In this document: piece after piece, positions 11,368 to 19,756 of the stretch
Layout: every line of letters starts with the position of its first letter
How positions within the stretch are numbered: position 1 is the first letter of the stretch
DNA from: Anaerosporomusa subterranea
GTDB taxonomy: Bacteria; Bacillota; Negativicutes; Sporomusales; Acetonemataceae
DNA length: 64,000 bases
Assembly (NCBI RefSeq): GCF_001611555.1
Contig: NZ_LSGP01000013.1
Location: forward strand, 248,001-312,000
Reading direction: 5' to 3'
Program-made: the position numbers and the translations under genes
Notes under the pieces: generated by a model
The model's input: only the letters and a program-made list of their open reading frames with translations
What the model was told of the DNA's origin: nothing
Databases searched by the model: none

Positions 11368-11791
11368 TGCGCTTACCGTGGCAGTTAGACTTCTGGCGCG
11401 GCGCGATCACAGCGAGCGCGAGTTAAGCGATAAGCTGGCGCAGCGAGCCTATTCACGAGATGAGATCAATGAAGCGCTAGCGCGCCTTCGTGAGCGAGGC
11501 TATGTTGATGATACTGCCTATTGCAATAAACTGGCTGAGAGTCTTTGGCAAAGTGGCAAATGGGGTTTGCCTGGAGTGGCAAATCAGCTCCGCCGCCGCG
11601 GTCTGCCAGAGGCTATGATCCGGGAAACGATGGCAGCCTTTGAGCGGGAGCAGGAGTTTAAGCATGCGCTTACTTTGCTGGAAAAACGTGCATTTACGCC
11701 GGATGAAAGAGATAAAGCGGGTCGCTTCCTAGCGTCCAGAGGTTTTTCTTTTGCGGTGATTGAGCAGTCACTCGATCATATCCATTCTTGA
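11345..11791 (+). CDS. recX: Regulatory protein RecX
   Basis: Small helical protein that binds RecA filaments and modulates their activity. RecX features seen: [42 protein letters not shown], and tandem three-helix repeats with the [11 protein letters not shown] type of motif. At 148 aa it is a normal-size RecX. No ribosome-binding site precedes either candidate start (ATG 11345/11348 or GTG 11378), so translation probably depends on coupling to recA, whose coding region it overlaps. Confidence 0.88.
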   Translation: MMPQPKNSALTVAVRLLARRDHSERELSDKLAQRAYSRDEINEALARLRERGYVDDTAYCNKLAESLWQSGKWGLPGVANQLRRRGLPEAMIRETMAAFEREQEFKHALTLLEKRAFTPDERDKAGRFLASRGFSFAVIEQSLDHIHS

Positions 11792-11826
11792 GCGATGAAT
11801 CTATCTGTTGCCTTTGTATCAGTAGC

Positions 11827-11855
11827 TTGACACTGTATGAAAAACCAATTACAAT
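11827..11855 (+). promoter_or_regulatory. rny promoter, sigma-A type
   Basis: TTGACA (11827-11832), 17-base spacer, TACAAT (11850-11855). A near-consensus promoter about 120 bases before rny, so rny need not depend on the recA operon. Confidence 0.75.
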
Positions 11856-11922
11856 TAAATTATTCCATGTGTAATATTATAATGATTCAGAAAACACAGG
11901 GATAATCAGGTGGGTGTGCAAC

Positions 11923-11944
11923 AAGCCGAGTTGATACTCGGCTT
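11923..11944 (+). other. Hairpin in the rny leader
   Basis: Perfect 8-bp inverted repeat AAGCCGAG / CTCGGCTT around the loop TTGATA, inside the predicted rny 5' untranslated region and 20 bases before its ribosome-binding site. No T-run follows, so it is not a standard terminator. It may be a stability or processing element, possibly for autoregulation of RNase Y (inference). Confidence 0.5.
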
Positions 11945-11977
11945 TGCCCTTAATTAACGTAAAAGGAGGTGTGATGC

Positions 11978-13516
11978 ATTATCATCGAGCTAATTATTAC
12001 TGCAATCATTGTGGGAGTGTTTGGATTCGGTATCGGTTACTGGGTTCGCAAGAATGTGGCAGAATCAAAGATTGCCACTGCGGAGGAAGCAGCCAAGAAG
12101 ATTCTTCAAGACGCAGAGAAAGTTGGCGAAGGCAAGAAAAAGGAAGCTTTGGTGGAAGCCAAAGAAGAAATTCACCGCTTACGTAATGAACTTGACCGTG
12201 AGGTCAAGGAACGACGCTCTGAACTACAACGTCTAGAACGACGCCTAGTGCAAAAAGAAGAAAACCTCGACCGTAAGATCGATTCCCTTGAAAAGAAGGA
12301 AGAGGTTCTCAGCCGCAAGGAGGCTGAGGTTGATAAAAGCCAAGAGAAGATCAACGATTTGTATGCTAAGCAACAGGCCGAGCTGGAACGCTTGTCCGGC
12401 TTGACGTCCGACCAAGCAAGACAACTGCTTTTAGCAAGTGTAGAAGAAGAGATCAAACACGAAACCGCCATAATGATTAAAGACCTCGAACAACAAGCTA
12501 AAGAAGAAGCTGACAAGAAAGCGCGTGAAATTATATCGCTGGCGATTCAGCGCTGTGCCGCCGATCACGTAGCAGAAACTACGGTTTCGGTCGTGGCATT
12601 GCCGAATGATGAAATGAAGGGCCGTATCATTGGCCGTGAAGGTCGCAATATTCGTACCCTAGAGACTCTCACAGGAATTGATCTAATCATTGATGATACT
12701 CCTGAGGCGGTAATTCTATCCGGATTTGACCCAGTCCGTCGTGAAGTAGCACGTATTGCGTTGGAAAAATTGATTGTTGATGGACGAATTCATCCGGCTC
12801 GAATTGAAGAGATGGTTGAAAAAGCACAAAAAGAAGTTGAACAGAAGATTAAGGAAGCTGGCGAACAAGCCACCTTTGAAACAGGAGTGCACGGTTTGCA
12901 TCCTGAGATTATTAGGTTACTTGGACGTCTCAAGTACCGCACTAGCTATGGGCAAAATGTGTTGAAACATTCGATTGAGGTTTCTCACCTTGCCGGTATT
13001 ATGGCTGCTGAACTTGGTGTAGACGTTATGTTAGCAAAAAGAGCTGGTTTGCTGCATGACATTGGTAAAGCCGTTGACCACGAGGTTGAGGGACCCCATG
13101 TCACGATTGGTGGAGATTTGGCGAAAAAATATCGTGAATCAGCTGAGGTTATTAACGCTATTGTTGCTCACCATGGCGATGAAGAACCGCGAACGGTTCA
13201 GGCTGTACTCGTTGCAGCTGCTGACGCAGTTTCTGCAGCCCGCCCAGGTGCGAGACGTGAAAGTCTTGAGTCTTATCTCAAGCGCCTCACCCGCCTGGAG
13301 GCTATTGCTGAGTCGTTTGAAGGGGTCGAGAAGACATACGCGATTCAAGCTGGTCGCGAGATTCGTATTATTGTCAAACCGGAAAAAATTGATGATGCCA
13401 CATCAGTGCTTATGGCACGTGAAATTGTCAAGAAAATCGAAAGTGAACTTGAATATCCGGGGCAAATTAAAGTCACTGTCATTCGGGAAACTCGTGCAGT
13501 GGATTACGCCAAGTAG
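11978..13516 (+). CDS. rny: Ribonuclease Y
   Basis: Membrane-anchored endoribonuclease that starts bulk mRNA decay in Firmicutes. It has an N-terminal membrane helix, a long Lys/Glu coiled coil (~residues 30-190), a KH domain ([21 protein letters not shown]) and an HD domain ([22 protein letters not shown]). The first normal in-frame start (GTG 12011) would cut the membrane helix in half. The reading frame continues upstream through [10 protein letters not shown] to a stop at 11972-11974, and a strong AAAGGAGGT (11962-11970) sits 7 bases before an ATT codon at 11978. I therefore place the start at ATT 11978. An alternative is an extra base after ATG 11974. Confidence 0.93.
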   Translation: MIIELIITAIIVGVFGFGIGYWVRKNVAESKIATAEEAAKKILQDAEKVGEGKKKEALVEAKEEIHRLRNELDREVKERRSELQRLERRLVQKEENLDRKIDSLEKKEEVLSRKEAEVDKSQEKINDLYAKQQAELERLSGLTSDQARQLLLASVEEEIKHETAIMIKDLEQQAKEEADKKAREIISLAIQRCAADHVAETTVSVVALPNDEMKGRIIGREGRNIRTLETLTGIDLIIDDTPEAVILSGFDPVRREVARIALEKLIVDGRIHPARIEEMVEKAQKEVEQKIKEAGEQATFETGVHGLHPEIIRLLGRLKYRTSYGQNVLKHSIEVSHLAGIMAAELGVDVMLAKRAGLLHDIGKAVDHEVEGPHVTIGGDLAKKYRESAEVINAIVAHHGDEEPRTVQAVLVAAADAVSAARPGARRESLESYLKRLTRLEAIAESFEGVEKTYAIQAGREIRIIVKPEKIDDATSVLMAREIVKKIESELEYPGQIKVTVIRETRAVDYAK

Positions 13517-13520
13517 TTAC

Positions 13521-13546
13521 AAAGCGGTCTCTTCGGAGGCCGCTTT
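13521..13546 (+). terminator. Hairpin terminator after rny
   Basis: An 11-bp stem (one G-T pair) closed by the extra-stable C-TTCG-G tetraloop, beginning five bases after the rny stop. The following sequence is only moderately T-rich. Confidence 0.7.
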
Positions 13547-13650
13547 CCATTCATTCTTTACCAGTTAATGAGTAGCAGGAATTTACGAACTACTCTAGAA
13601 TTTTAGACTGTATGGATTAATGCACTTATCTAATTTGGACGGTGAACAAT

Positions 13651-14169
13651 ATGCCGAATTATCAGCAGGGTGATAAACAAATTTCTGACGGAGTGAATCT
13701 GCTAATCTCGATTCTAGTCCGATATCCTGAAGTGGGCACTATTACTTATAATTCTTCAAACCAGTCGATCAAGCTGACTTTCCTGCTGACAGGTTCGCCA
13801 GAAAAAAAACACATGGATTTTATCACAGACCATATTACTCACAGCCTCGATGCGTATCACATTTTGAAAAATATGAAAGATACTCTTGTCGAAATTTGCA
13901 TGAACAGCTACGAGAATATGGCCATGTTAACAATAATCCGTGATGTCGGCTCGCTTTCGCGGGGGGAGATTGCTTTAATTATTGCTCTTTTGCGAGAAAA
14001 AGCGATAGATTTACTAGTTACAGACCAAAGCGAGTTCCTCGTAGAGGAGGATTTGCTGATTCAAGAAGAATTGATCGAGAATATGCTGGAAAATATGAAA
14101 AAAAAGTATGATAGTCATAGCTTGATTGGAATCCGCGAAGATGGTAGAGTTCTTGTTTTTAACAAATGA
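13651..14169 (+). CDS. Conserved-type hypothetical protein
   Basis: Not recognised. A 172-aa soluble protein, mildly acidic, without signal peptide or membrane segment. The N-terminal half has alternating beta-like stretches (GTITYNSSNQSIKLTFLL), the middle is helical (DFITDHITHSLDAYHILKNM), and it ends in an acidic helix plus a short beta segment (SLIGIREDGRVLVFNK). ATG 13651 is preferred over GTG 13642 because GGACGGTG lies just upstream of it. It lies alone between the rny terminator and spoVS, so a sporulation or stress role cannot be excluded but is not shown. Confidence 0.65.
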   Translation: MPNYQQGDKQISDGVNLLISILVRYPEVGTITYNSSNQSIKLTFLLTGSPEKKHMDFITDHITHSLDAYHILKNMKDTLVEICMNSYENMAMLTIIRDVGSLSRGEIALIIALLREKAIDLLVTDQSEFLVEEDLLIQEELIENMLENMKKKYDSHSLIGIREDGRVLVFNK

Positions 14170-14226
14170 TTGACAACAGTGCTTTCTCTTTTTATTCATA
14201 ATTATTTGAATCTTTTGCTTTACCAG

Positions 14227-14255
14227 AGAGGATTTTTAGCGCAGATAACGAATAT
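14227..14255 (+). promoter_or_regulatory. Sigma-H-type promoter of spoVS
   Basis: AGAGGATTT (14227-14235), 11-base spacer, AACGAATAT (14247-14255). Both halves fit the Bacillus sigma-H consensus RnAGGAwWW - 11/12 - RnnGAATww with no mismatch. B. subtilis spoVS is known to be sigma-H dependent. Confidence 0.8.
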
Positions 14256-14317
14256 CTGGAAGGTAAACTAGACATCGTTGCGGCACTAATGATTCTAACG
14301 GAGGAGGGCACTTAGAC

Positions 14318-14578
14318 ATGGAAGTATTGAAAGTATCGGCAAAATCCAACCCCAATTCTGTAGCAGGCGCATTAGCTGGGGTATTGCGTGAGCGAGGGTG
14401 TGCCGAAATGCAAGCGATTGGCGCCGGGGCTCTCAACCAAGCAGTTAAAGCAGTTGCAATTGCTCGGGGGTTTGTGGCTCCGCACGGTGTTGACCTCGTG
14501 TGTATCCCGGCTTTTACCGACATCGTCATTGACGGTGAAGAAAGAACTGCCATTAAGCTTATTGTTCAGCCGCGCTGA
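14318..14578 (+). CDS. spoVS: Stage V sporulation protein S
   Basis: Small (86 aa), highly conserved Alba-like protein needed for completing sporulation and for coat assembly in Bacillus. The sequence MEVLKVSAKSNPNSVAGALAG and the ending TDIVIDGEERTAIKLIV are typical over the whole length. ATG start behind GGAGGAGGG. It has its own sigma-H-type promoter and its own terminator, so it is a monocistronic, early-sporulation gene. Confidence 0.96.
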   Translation: MEVLKVSAKSNPNSVAGALAGVLRERGCAEMQAIGAGALNQAVKAVAIARGFVAPHGVDLVCIPAFTDIVIDGEERTAIKLIVQPR

Positions 14579-14585
14579 CGACAAC

Positions 14586-14623
14586 AAAGCCTGTTCAGCA
14601 AATGGACAGGCTTTTGTGTTTTT
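14586..14623 (+). terminator. Intrinsic terminator of spoVS
   Basis: 9-bp stem AAAGCCTGT / ACAGGCTTT followed by TTGTGTTTTT. Confidence 0.85.
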
Positions 14624-14692
14624 ACAGCATTATTTTCAAGCCTCTGTCGAGGCATACTAGTTCTGCCAAAACAATGAAAGAGAGGCTATAGT

Positions 14693-16186
14693 ATGATAGT
14701 TGAACTGGTTGTCGGCAAACTGGTAAAAATCCAATGTGACACTCTTGTTGTCTGTATTCCTGAAGCTGCTTCGTTAACGGAAAACGCTGCTATTACGGAA
14801 ATTGACCAAGCACTCGGCGGTAATTTAACAGTTTTATTCAAGGAACAGTTGAGTTGTGGGCGATATGGAGAAACTACTGTTATTCATACCTTTGGCGCCA
14901 TTGCCGCTAAACAAGTTATTTTACTTGGGATAGGTAATTCCGCGAAGTTGACGATTGACAAAATACGTTCTTTAACGGCTATTGCTGCAAGGGCGGCGAG
15001 CAAGCTATCGGCGAAAACGCTTGCTCTGGCTATGCGACATGAGGCTGAGCTGACTAGGTTTGGGGTGGCGGGAGTTCAGGCGAGCGTTGAGGGTGCTTAT
15101 TTAGGACTGTATGAATTTAATCATTACAAAAGTAAAAAGAAACCAAGTCTGTTGAGCGGTATCCAAATAGTTGCTAGTCCAACTGATGATACTACTGCTT
15201 TACAGGCTGCAGTGGACAAAGCGCTCATCATCGCTGATAGTGTTTGTTTTGCCCGAGACATGGTGAATCATCCCTCACATTATATGACTCCTGAGCGTAT
15301 GGCCAAGCATGCAGAGGAAATAGCGCATAACTTTGGCGTTGACTTAGAAATTCTTCGTGCTTCGCAGATTCGAGAGCAAGGACTTGAAGCACTTTGGTCT
15401 GTGGCTAAGGGAAGTGATGAGCCACCTGTTTTGATCGTTCTTACCTATCGTGGCAATCCGCAAAACTCCGAAGTCCTCGGTCTAATCGGCAAAGGTATAA
15501 CGTTTGACAGTGGTGGCATCTCTCTAAAACCTAGTGAAGGAATGGGAGAGATGAAAGATGACATGGGTGGCGCTGCTGCGGTGTTGGCGGCGATGAAAGC
15601 GATTGCTCAGCTTAAGCCGGCGTCAAACATTCTCGCTGTAATTCCATGCGCTGAGAATATGCCATCAGGTCGGGCATTGAAACCGGGTGATGTTATCGGC
15701 TCTCACAGCGGCAAAACCATTGAGATCATTTCAACCGATGCTGAGGGGAGATTGGTCTTGGCTGATGCGATTAGCTATGCTCGCAAGCTCGGAGCGACGA
15801 AATTGATTGATTTGGCTACTCTGACGGGCGCGTGTGTTGTCGCACTAGGCAAAGTGACATCAGCGATTGTTGCAAACGATGAAAGCTGGAGCCAGGCCGT
15901 GCTGACAGCAGCCGTAGCTACTGGTGAAAAAATGTGGCCTTTGCCAGCCTTTGATGAATACAAAGAACAAATAAAAAGTGACATTGCCGATCTGAAGAAT
16001 TCTGGCGGCAGACCGGCTGGCGCCATTACGGCTGGCCTGTTCTTGGCGGAGTTTGCGAATACGACTCCTTGGGTACATATCGATATTGCCGGCACTGTGA
16101 CTAGCGAGAAAGAAAATGGTTACAACCCTAAAGGTGCAACCGGAGCCGGAGTACGCACCCTTATTCAGATTGCTGAGACGACATGA
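14693..16186 (+). CDS. pepA: Leucyl aminopeptidase (M17 family)
   Basis: Cytosolic two-metal aminopeptidase that removes N-terminal residues from peptides. Metal and active-site motifs are present: GKGITFDSGGISLKP, MKDDMGGAAAVLAAM and STDAEGRLVLADAI. The usual NTDAEGR has Ser in place of Asn here, while the metal-binding Asp and Glu are kept. The C-terminal motif WVHIDIAGT is also visible. 497 aa is standard. The last four bases (ATGA) overlap the start of the PHP gene. Confidence 0.94.
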   Translation: MIVELVVGKLVKIQCDTLVVCIPEAASLTENAAITEIDQALGGNLTVLFKEQLSCGRYGETTVIHTFGAIAAKQVILLGIGNSAKLTIDKIRSLTAIAARAASKLSAKTLALAMRHEAELTRFGVAGVQASVEGAYLGLYEFNHYKSKKKPSLLSGIQIVASPTDDTTALQAAVDKALIIADSVCFARDMVNHPSHYMTPERMAKHAEEIAHNFGVDLEILRASQIREQGLEALWSVAKGSDEPPVLIVLTYRGNPQNSEVLGLIGKGITFDSGGISLKPSEGMGEMKDDMGGAAAVLAAMKAIAQLKPASNILAVIPCAENMPSGRALKPGDVIGSHSGKTIEIISTDAEGRLVLADAISYARKLGATKLIDLATLTGACVVALGKVTSAIVANDESWSQAVLTAAVATGEKMWPLPAFDEYKEQIKSDIADLKNSGGRPAGAITAGLFLAEFANTTPWVHIDIAGTVTSEKENGYNPKGATGAGVRTLIQIAETT

Positions 16187-17010
16187 TTCAAGCCGATTTT
16201 CACATCCACACAACTGCGTCTGATGGTCGTATAGCACCCAGCGATATCTTGTTACAAGCTGTCCAGGTCGGATTGACCCATATCTCGATAACTGATCATG
16301 ATACAGTCGATGGTTTGCTGGCGCTTGGAGCTAAGCCGCAACAGGCGGGAGTGACGGTAATAGCTGGTATTGAATTTAGTACAGACATGCCAGACTGTGA
16401 GATTCACATACTGGGGTATGGAATTGACATTTTTCATCCTCGCTTGCGTCAACAATTGACGCTGCTAAAAGAAGATCGTGTTTCGCGTGTTAGGAAAATG
16501 GCAGCTAAAATTACTGCTTTAGGCTATCCAATAGAGGAACAGGATATAGTAGAGGTTGCGCGAGGCGCAACCTCTGTGGGACGGCCGCATGTGGCAAAAG
16601 CGTTGATCGAAAAAGGCTATTTTTTCTCTGTTTCAGACGTTTTTCATTCATTGTTGAATCGGGACAAACCCGGGTATGTTCCGCATTATAAATTGACTCC
16701 TGGTGAGGTCATTGGGTTAATCCGTCAAGCCGGTGGAGTTTCGATTCTGGCTCATCCGGGATTAGTCGGCAATGATCAACAAGTTAGATACATAATAGAA
16801 TCCGGGATAGATGGGCTGGAAGTATATCATCCCAAGCATGATGTCGAGGCTGTTGATCGTTATCTTTCCTTAGCCCAAGGCCAGGGGTTATTAGTTACAG
16901 GCGGCTCTGACTATCATGCGATTCCCGGTCGCTTTCCAGAAAGGCTGGGAGAGTTTCTTGTGCCGAATAATGTTGCGAACCTGTTTGTCAGCCGAATTTC
17001 CGGGTTATGA
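16183..17010 (+). CDS. PHP-domain metal-dependent phosphoesterase
   Basis: Polymerase-and-histidinol-phosphatase domain protein resembling YciV/RNase AM (5'-3' exonuclease on short RNAs and 3',5'-bisphosphonucleotides). Metal ligands are seen in DFHIHTTASDGRIAP, ITDHDTVDG, GIEFST, LAHPG and GGSDYHA, covering the expected set. 275 aa is normal for the family. ATG start overlapping the pepA stop. The exact substrate cannot be read from the sequence. Confidence 0.88.
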   Translation: MIQADFHIHTTASDGRIAPSDILLQAVQVGLTHISITDHDTVDGLLALGAKPQQAGVTVIAGIEFSTDMPDCEIHILGYGIDIFHPRLRQQLTLLKEDRVSRVRKMAAKITALGYPIEEQDIVEVARGATSVGRPHVAKALIEKGYFFSVSDVFHSLLNRDKPGYVPHYKLTPGEVIGLIRQAGGVSILAHPGLVGNDQQVRYIIESGIDGLEVYHPKHDVEAVDRYLSLAQGQGLLVTGGSDYHAIPGRFPERLGEFLVPNNVANLFVSRISGL

Positions 17011-17102
17011 TCCGCAATACGCGGATATTGGTAAAGGACGATCAGCTTTTGTAGCAAGTTAGCAGATCGGCAAGAAAGTTCAGAAGGAATAGGAGGCTGT
17101 CC

Positions 17103-17927
17103 ATGGAAGTAATCGCTTTAGTGGGGCCGAGTGGAACTGGGAAAAGCCATCGGGCGCTAATCGTTGCCCATGAACACAATGCAGATGCGATTATCGACGA
17201 TGGCTTGCTGATCAAAGATAGTAAGATCATTGCTGGATTTTCAGCAAAAAAAGAACCGAGTAAGCTGAAGGCTGTTAAACGTGCTATCTTTATGGATGAA
17301 GAACATGTTCAGGCGGTCAAAAGCGCGATTAAGACGGTTACTCCTGAAAGAATACTGGTTCTCGGTACTTCGATCAATATGGTAGAAAAGATTATTGATG
17401 CTCTTGATCTGCCAGCATTATCAAAAATAATTCGAATCGAAGATATTGCTACTCCGACCGAGATTACCCGCGCCAAAGAAAGTCGGATACGAGAAGGCAA
17501 ACATATTATTCCTGTACCGACGATTGAATTAAAACCGCACTTTTCTGGTTATTTGATTGATCCACTGCAAATATTTTTTAAAAAACCACAAGCAAAATAT
17601 CGTAAAATCGGTGAAAAGTCGATTGTACGCCCCACCTTCAGCTATTATGGTAAACTTTTTATTTCTGACGCTGCTATTGCCGTCATTGTTGACTATGTTG
17701 CAACAACAGACATGCAAATAACCCGGACGAGTCAGGTAAATATAAAAAATTCTCATGATCGAGAAAAAGGAATTTCGATCACTTTGGACGTAACTATACG
17801 ATATGGAAGTATGATTCGCGAAGTTGTGTCACAAGCGCAGCAACGAATCAAGACTATGGTGGAATACATGACTGGAATGATAGTACGTGACGTAAACATT
17901 GATGTAAAGCGTCTCAGCTTGGATTAG
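17103..17927 (+). CDS. P-loop ATPase fused to an Asp23-type domain
   Basis: The N-terminal ~170 residues form a small nucleotide-binding domain with Walker A GPSGTGKSH right at the start and ILVLGTSINMVEKII further on. The C-terminal ~90 residues (GKLFISDAAIAVIVDYVA ... VNIDVKRLSLD) look like an Asp23/Gls24 (envelope-stress, DUF322) domain. RBS GGAGG precedes the ATG. It is followed 15 bases later by a DUF3870 gene, so the two form a small operon. The function is unknown. Asp23 proteins gather at the membrane, so an ATP-dependent membrane or stress role is an inference. Confidence 0.75.
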   Translation: MEVIALVGPSGTGKSHRALIVAHEHNADAIIDDGLLIKDSKIIAGFSAKKEPSKLKAVKRAIFMDEEHVQAVKSAIKTVTPERILVLGTSINMVEKIIDALDLPALSKIIRIEDIATPTEITRAKESRIREGKHIIPVPTIELKPHFSGYLIDPLQIFFKKPQAKYRKIGEKSIVRPTFSYYGKLFISDAAIAVIVDYVATTDMQITRTSQVNIKNSHDREKGISITLDVTIRYGSMIREVVSQAQQRIKTMVEYMTGMIVRDVNIDVKRLSLD

Positions 17928-17942
17928 GGAGGAGGAGGAGTA

Positions 17943-18290
17943 TTGGACAGAACAAACGGGAATTTAATATTGTTTTCTGGTTATGCCAAACTGCCTACAG
18001 GCATTACCGCGAGTGAGATGTACAAAGTTATTGGTGTAATCGTTTTAATTGATTTGGACACGGATGTCATCGTCGAGGCGGATTGCACGTTGGCAACCAA
18101 ACTCGCCAATAAACATGTTTCGTCCGCTCTTGTTGGCTGCTCCATGAAGAATGGCGCCGAGCCGTTAGTGCGGATAATTGACCATATTTATCAAGGGAGC
18201 GCCAAAAAAGCAATTATTACAGCATTGCGGATTATTTATGACAAATACCGGAGTCATAAAGATGGCATGACTCCTAGCGCCTTGGATTAA
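17943..18290 (+). CDS. DUF3870 domain protein
   Basis: 115-aa protein with the DUF3870 signature as I remember it: SGYAKLPTGITASEMYKVIGV, VIVEADCTLATKLA, YQGSAKKAIITALRIIYDKY. No membrane segment and no known enzyme motif; the conserved Cys in EADC may matter. TTG start directly behind the very strong GGAGGAGGAG. Partner of the upstream ATPase-Asp23 gene and followed by a strong terminator. Function unknown. Confidence 0.75.
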   Translation: MDRTNGNLILFSGYAKLPTGITASEMYKVIGVIVLIDLDTDVIVEADCTLATKLANKHVSSALVGCSMKNGAEPLVRIIDHIYQGSAKKAIITALRIIYDKYRSHKDGMTPSALD

Positions 18291-18301
18291 GATTGGCAAT
18301 T

Positions 18302-18338
18302 AGCAAAAGAAAACCGGATAGTCCGGTTTTCTTTTGCT
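18302..18338. terminator. Strong bidirectional terminator
   Basis: 17-bp perfect stem with the three-base loop TAG. A-rich and T-rich arms make it usable from both strands. Confidence 0.88.
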
Positions 18339-18406
18339 TTAGTGGTAACTGACTTTATTCTATGGTAGGCTGTGAGTTATAATAGAGTCAAGGGAGTGAA
18401 CTATAT

Positions 18407-19732
18407 ATGCAAGGACACCAAACCTATTACATTTATACTTTTGGCTGTCAGGCCAATGCAGCGGATTCAGAACAACTTGCTGCTCAGCTTCAGCAAGCAG
18501 GATATACGGCAACCTTATTGCCAGATGAAGCTGATCTGATCGTGCTAAACACGTGTTGTGTGCGTGAGAGTGCTGAACGAAAGATTTATGGTAAGATTGG
18601 CGAATTAAAAAAGTTGAAAACAGCTGACCCTAACCGGATTATCGGCGTAGCTGGCTGTCTTGCTCAAAAGGATAAGGATAAGTTGTTTGCTAAGGCACCG
18701 CATTTGGATTTTGTCATGGGGACTTTTACCGTCGGTCGCTTGTTAGAAAATATTAATAAAGTTAAGGAAAATCGAGAGCAGGTCTTATCTGTCTGGGAGC
18801 AGGCTGAGGAAACGCAGCGCTTGCGCCCGGCTAGTCTGTCAGGTCAAATATCAGCATGGGTGCCTATCATGTACGGCTGCAACAATTTTTGCACCTATTG
18901 CATTGTTCCTTATGTGCGTGGACGGGAGCGTAGTCGTCCGGTAACCGAAATTATTCAGGAAATTGCTGCATTGGCTAAGCAAGGCGTAAAAGAAGTTACT
19001 CTGCTCGGCCAAAATGTAAACTCGTATGGAAAAGATGGACAGGCGAATGCTACATTCGCTGACCTGCTGCGCGAAGCTGATAAAATCAAGGAAATTCAGC
19101 GGATTCGCTATATGACATCCCACCCGCGCGATATGAACCAGCAAGTCGTCGATGTAGTCAGAAACAGTCGGTCGATCTGTGAACACTTTCATTTACCTGT
19201 TCAGTCGGGTAATGATCGCATTCTGCAGGCGATGAACCGCGGCTACAGCATTAATGATTACCGCACTTTGGTGCGATCGATTCGTCAGGCTATTCCAGAT
19301 TCTAGTCTGACAACTGATTTGATCGTAGGGTTTCCCGGCGAGACAGACGAATTATTTGCCCAGACTCTCGATTTTATTCGCGAGATACGATTTGACGCAG
19401 CGTACACGTTCTTGTACTCTCCCCGCTCAGGAACGCCTGCTGCGACCATGCCAGAACAAATTCCCAGCTTAATAAAAAAACAGCGCTTGCAGCTGTTGAT
19501 GGATGTACAAAATGAAATCAGTTTGCAGATCAATAGACAGTTAGAAGGTAAAATTGTTGAGGTCTTAGTCGAGGGTCCGAGTAAGAATGATGACAGTGCT
19601 TTTGTTGGCCGTACCCGAACCAACAAAATTGTTATCTGGAAGCATACTGGCAGTGAACAAGCGGGTGAACTACTATCGGTTCAAATTGATAAAGCCCAGA
19701 CTTGGGTATTAAAAGGAAAAGCCGTCGATTGA
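18407..19732 (+). CDS. miaB: tRNA-2-methylthio-N6-dimethylallyladenosine synthase
   Basis: Radical-SAM methylthiotransferase acting on i6A37 of tRNA; miaA, which makes i6A, lies 5 kb downstream in the same gene block. N-terminal cluster cysteines are in YTFGCQANAADSEQ (most homologues have Met where this has Ala), NTCCVRESAE and AGCLAQ. The SAM cluster is CNNFCTYCIVPYVRG near residue 160, and a TRAM domain is at the C-terminus. 441 aa, normal. A TATAAT hexamer lies 24 bases before the start, with no clear -35. Confidence 0.95.
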   Translation: MQGHQTYYIYTFGCQANAADSEQLAAQLQQAGYTATLLPDEADLIVLNTCCVRESAERKIYGKIGELKKLKTADPNRIIGVAGCLAQKDKDKLFAKAPHLDFVMGTFTVGRLLENINKVKENREQVLSVWEQAEETQRLRPASLSGQISAWVPIMYGCNNFCTYCIVPYVRGRERSRPVTEIIQEIAALAKQGVKEVTLLGQNVNSYGKDGQANATFADLLREADKIKEIQRIRYMTSHPRDMNQQVVDVVRNSRSICEHFHLPVQSGNDRILQAMNRGYSINDYRTLVRSIRQAIPDSSLTTDLIVGFPGETDELFAQTLDFIREIRFDAAYTFLYSPRSGTPAATMPEQIPSLIKKQRLQLLMDVQNEISLQINRQLEGKIVEVLVEGPSKNDDSAFVGRTRTNKIVIWKHTGSEQAGELLSVQIDKAQTWVLKGKAVD

Positions 19733-19756
19733 CGGCAGTAGGTAGAGGAGAACAGG

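Noticed and set aside
11944-12186. 80-codon frame starting [14 protein letters not shown] as a separate gene before rny
   Set aside because: It overlaps the coding region of RNase Y in another frame, and its composition (Cys/His/Arg/Ser mixture) is typical of a shadow frame. Its ATG at 11974 matters only as a clue for the rny start.
17010-17026. Terminator after the PHP gene
   Set aside because: A 6-bp hairpin ATCCGC/GCGGAT exists but has no T-run, and the following gene is close; support is too weak to list it as a terminator.
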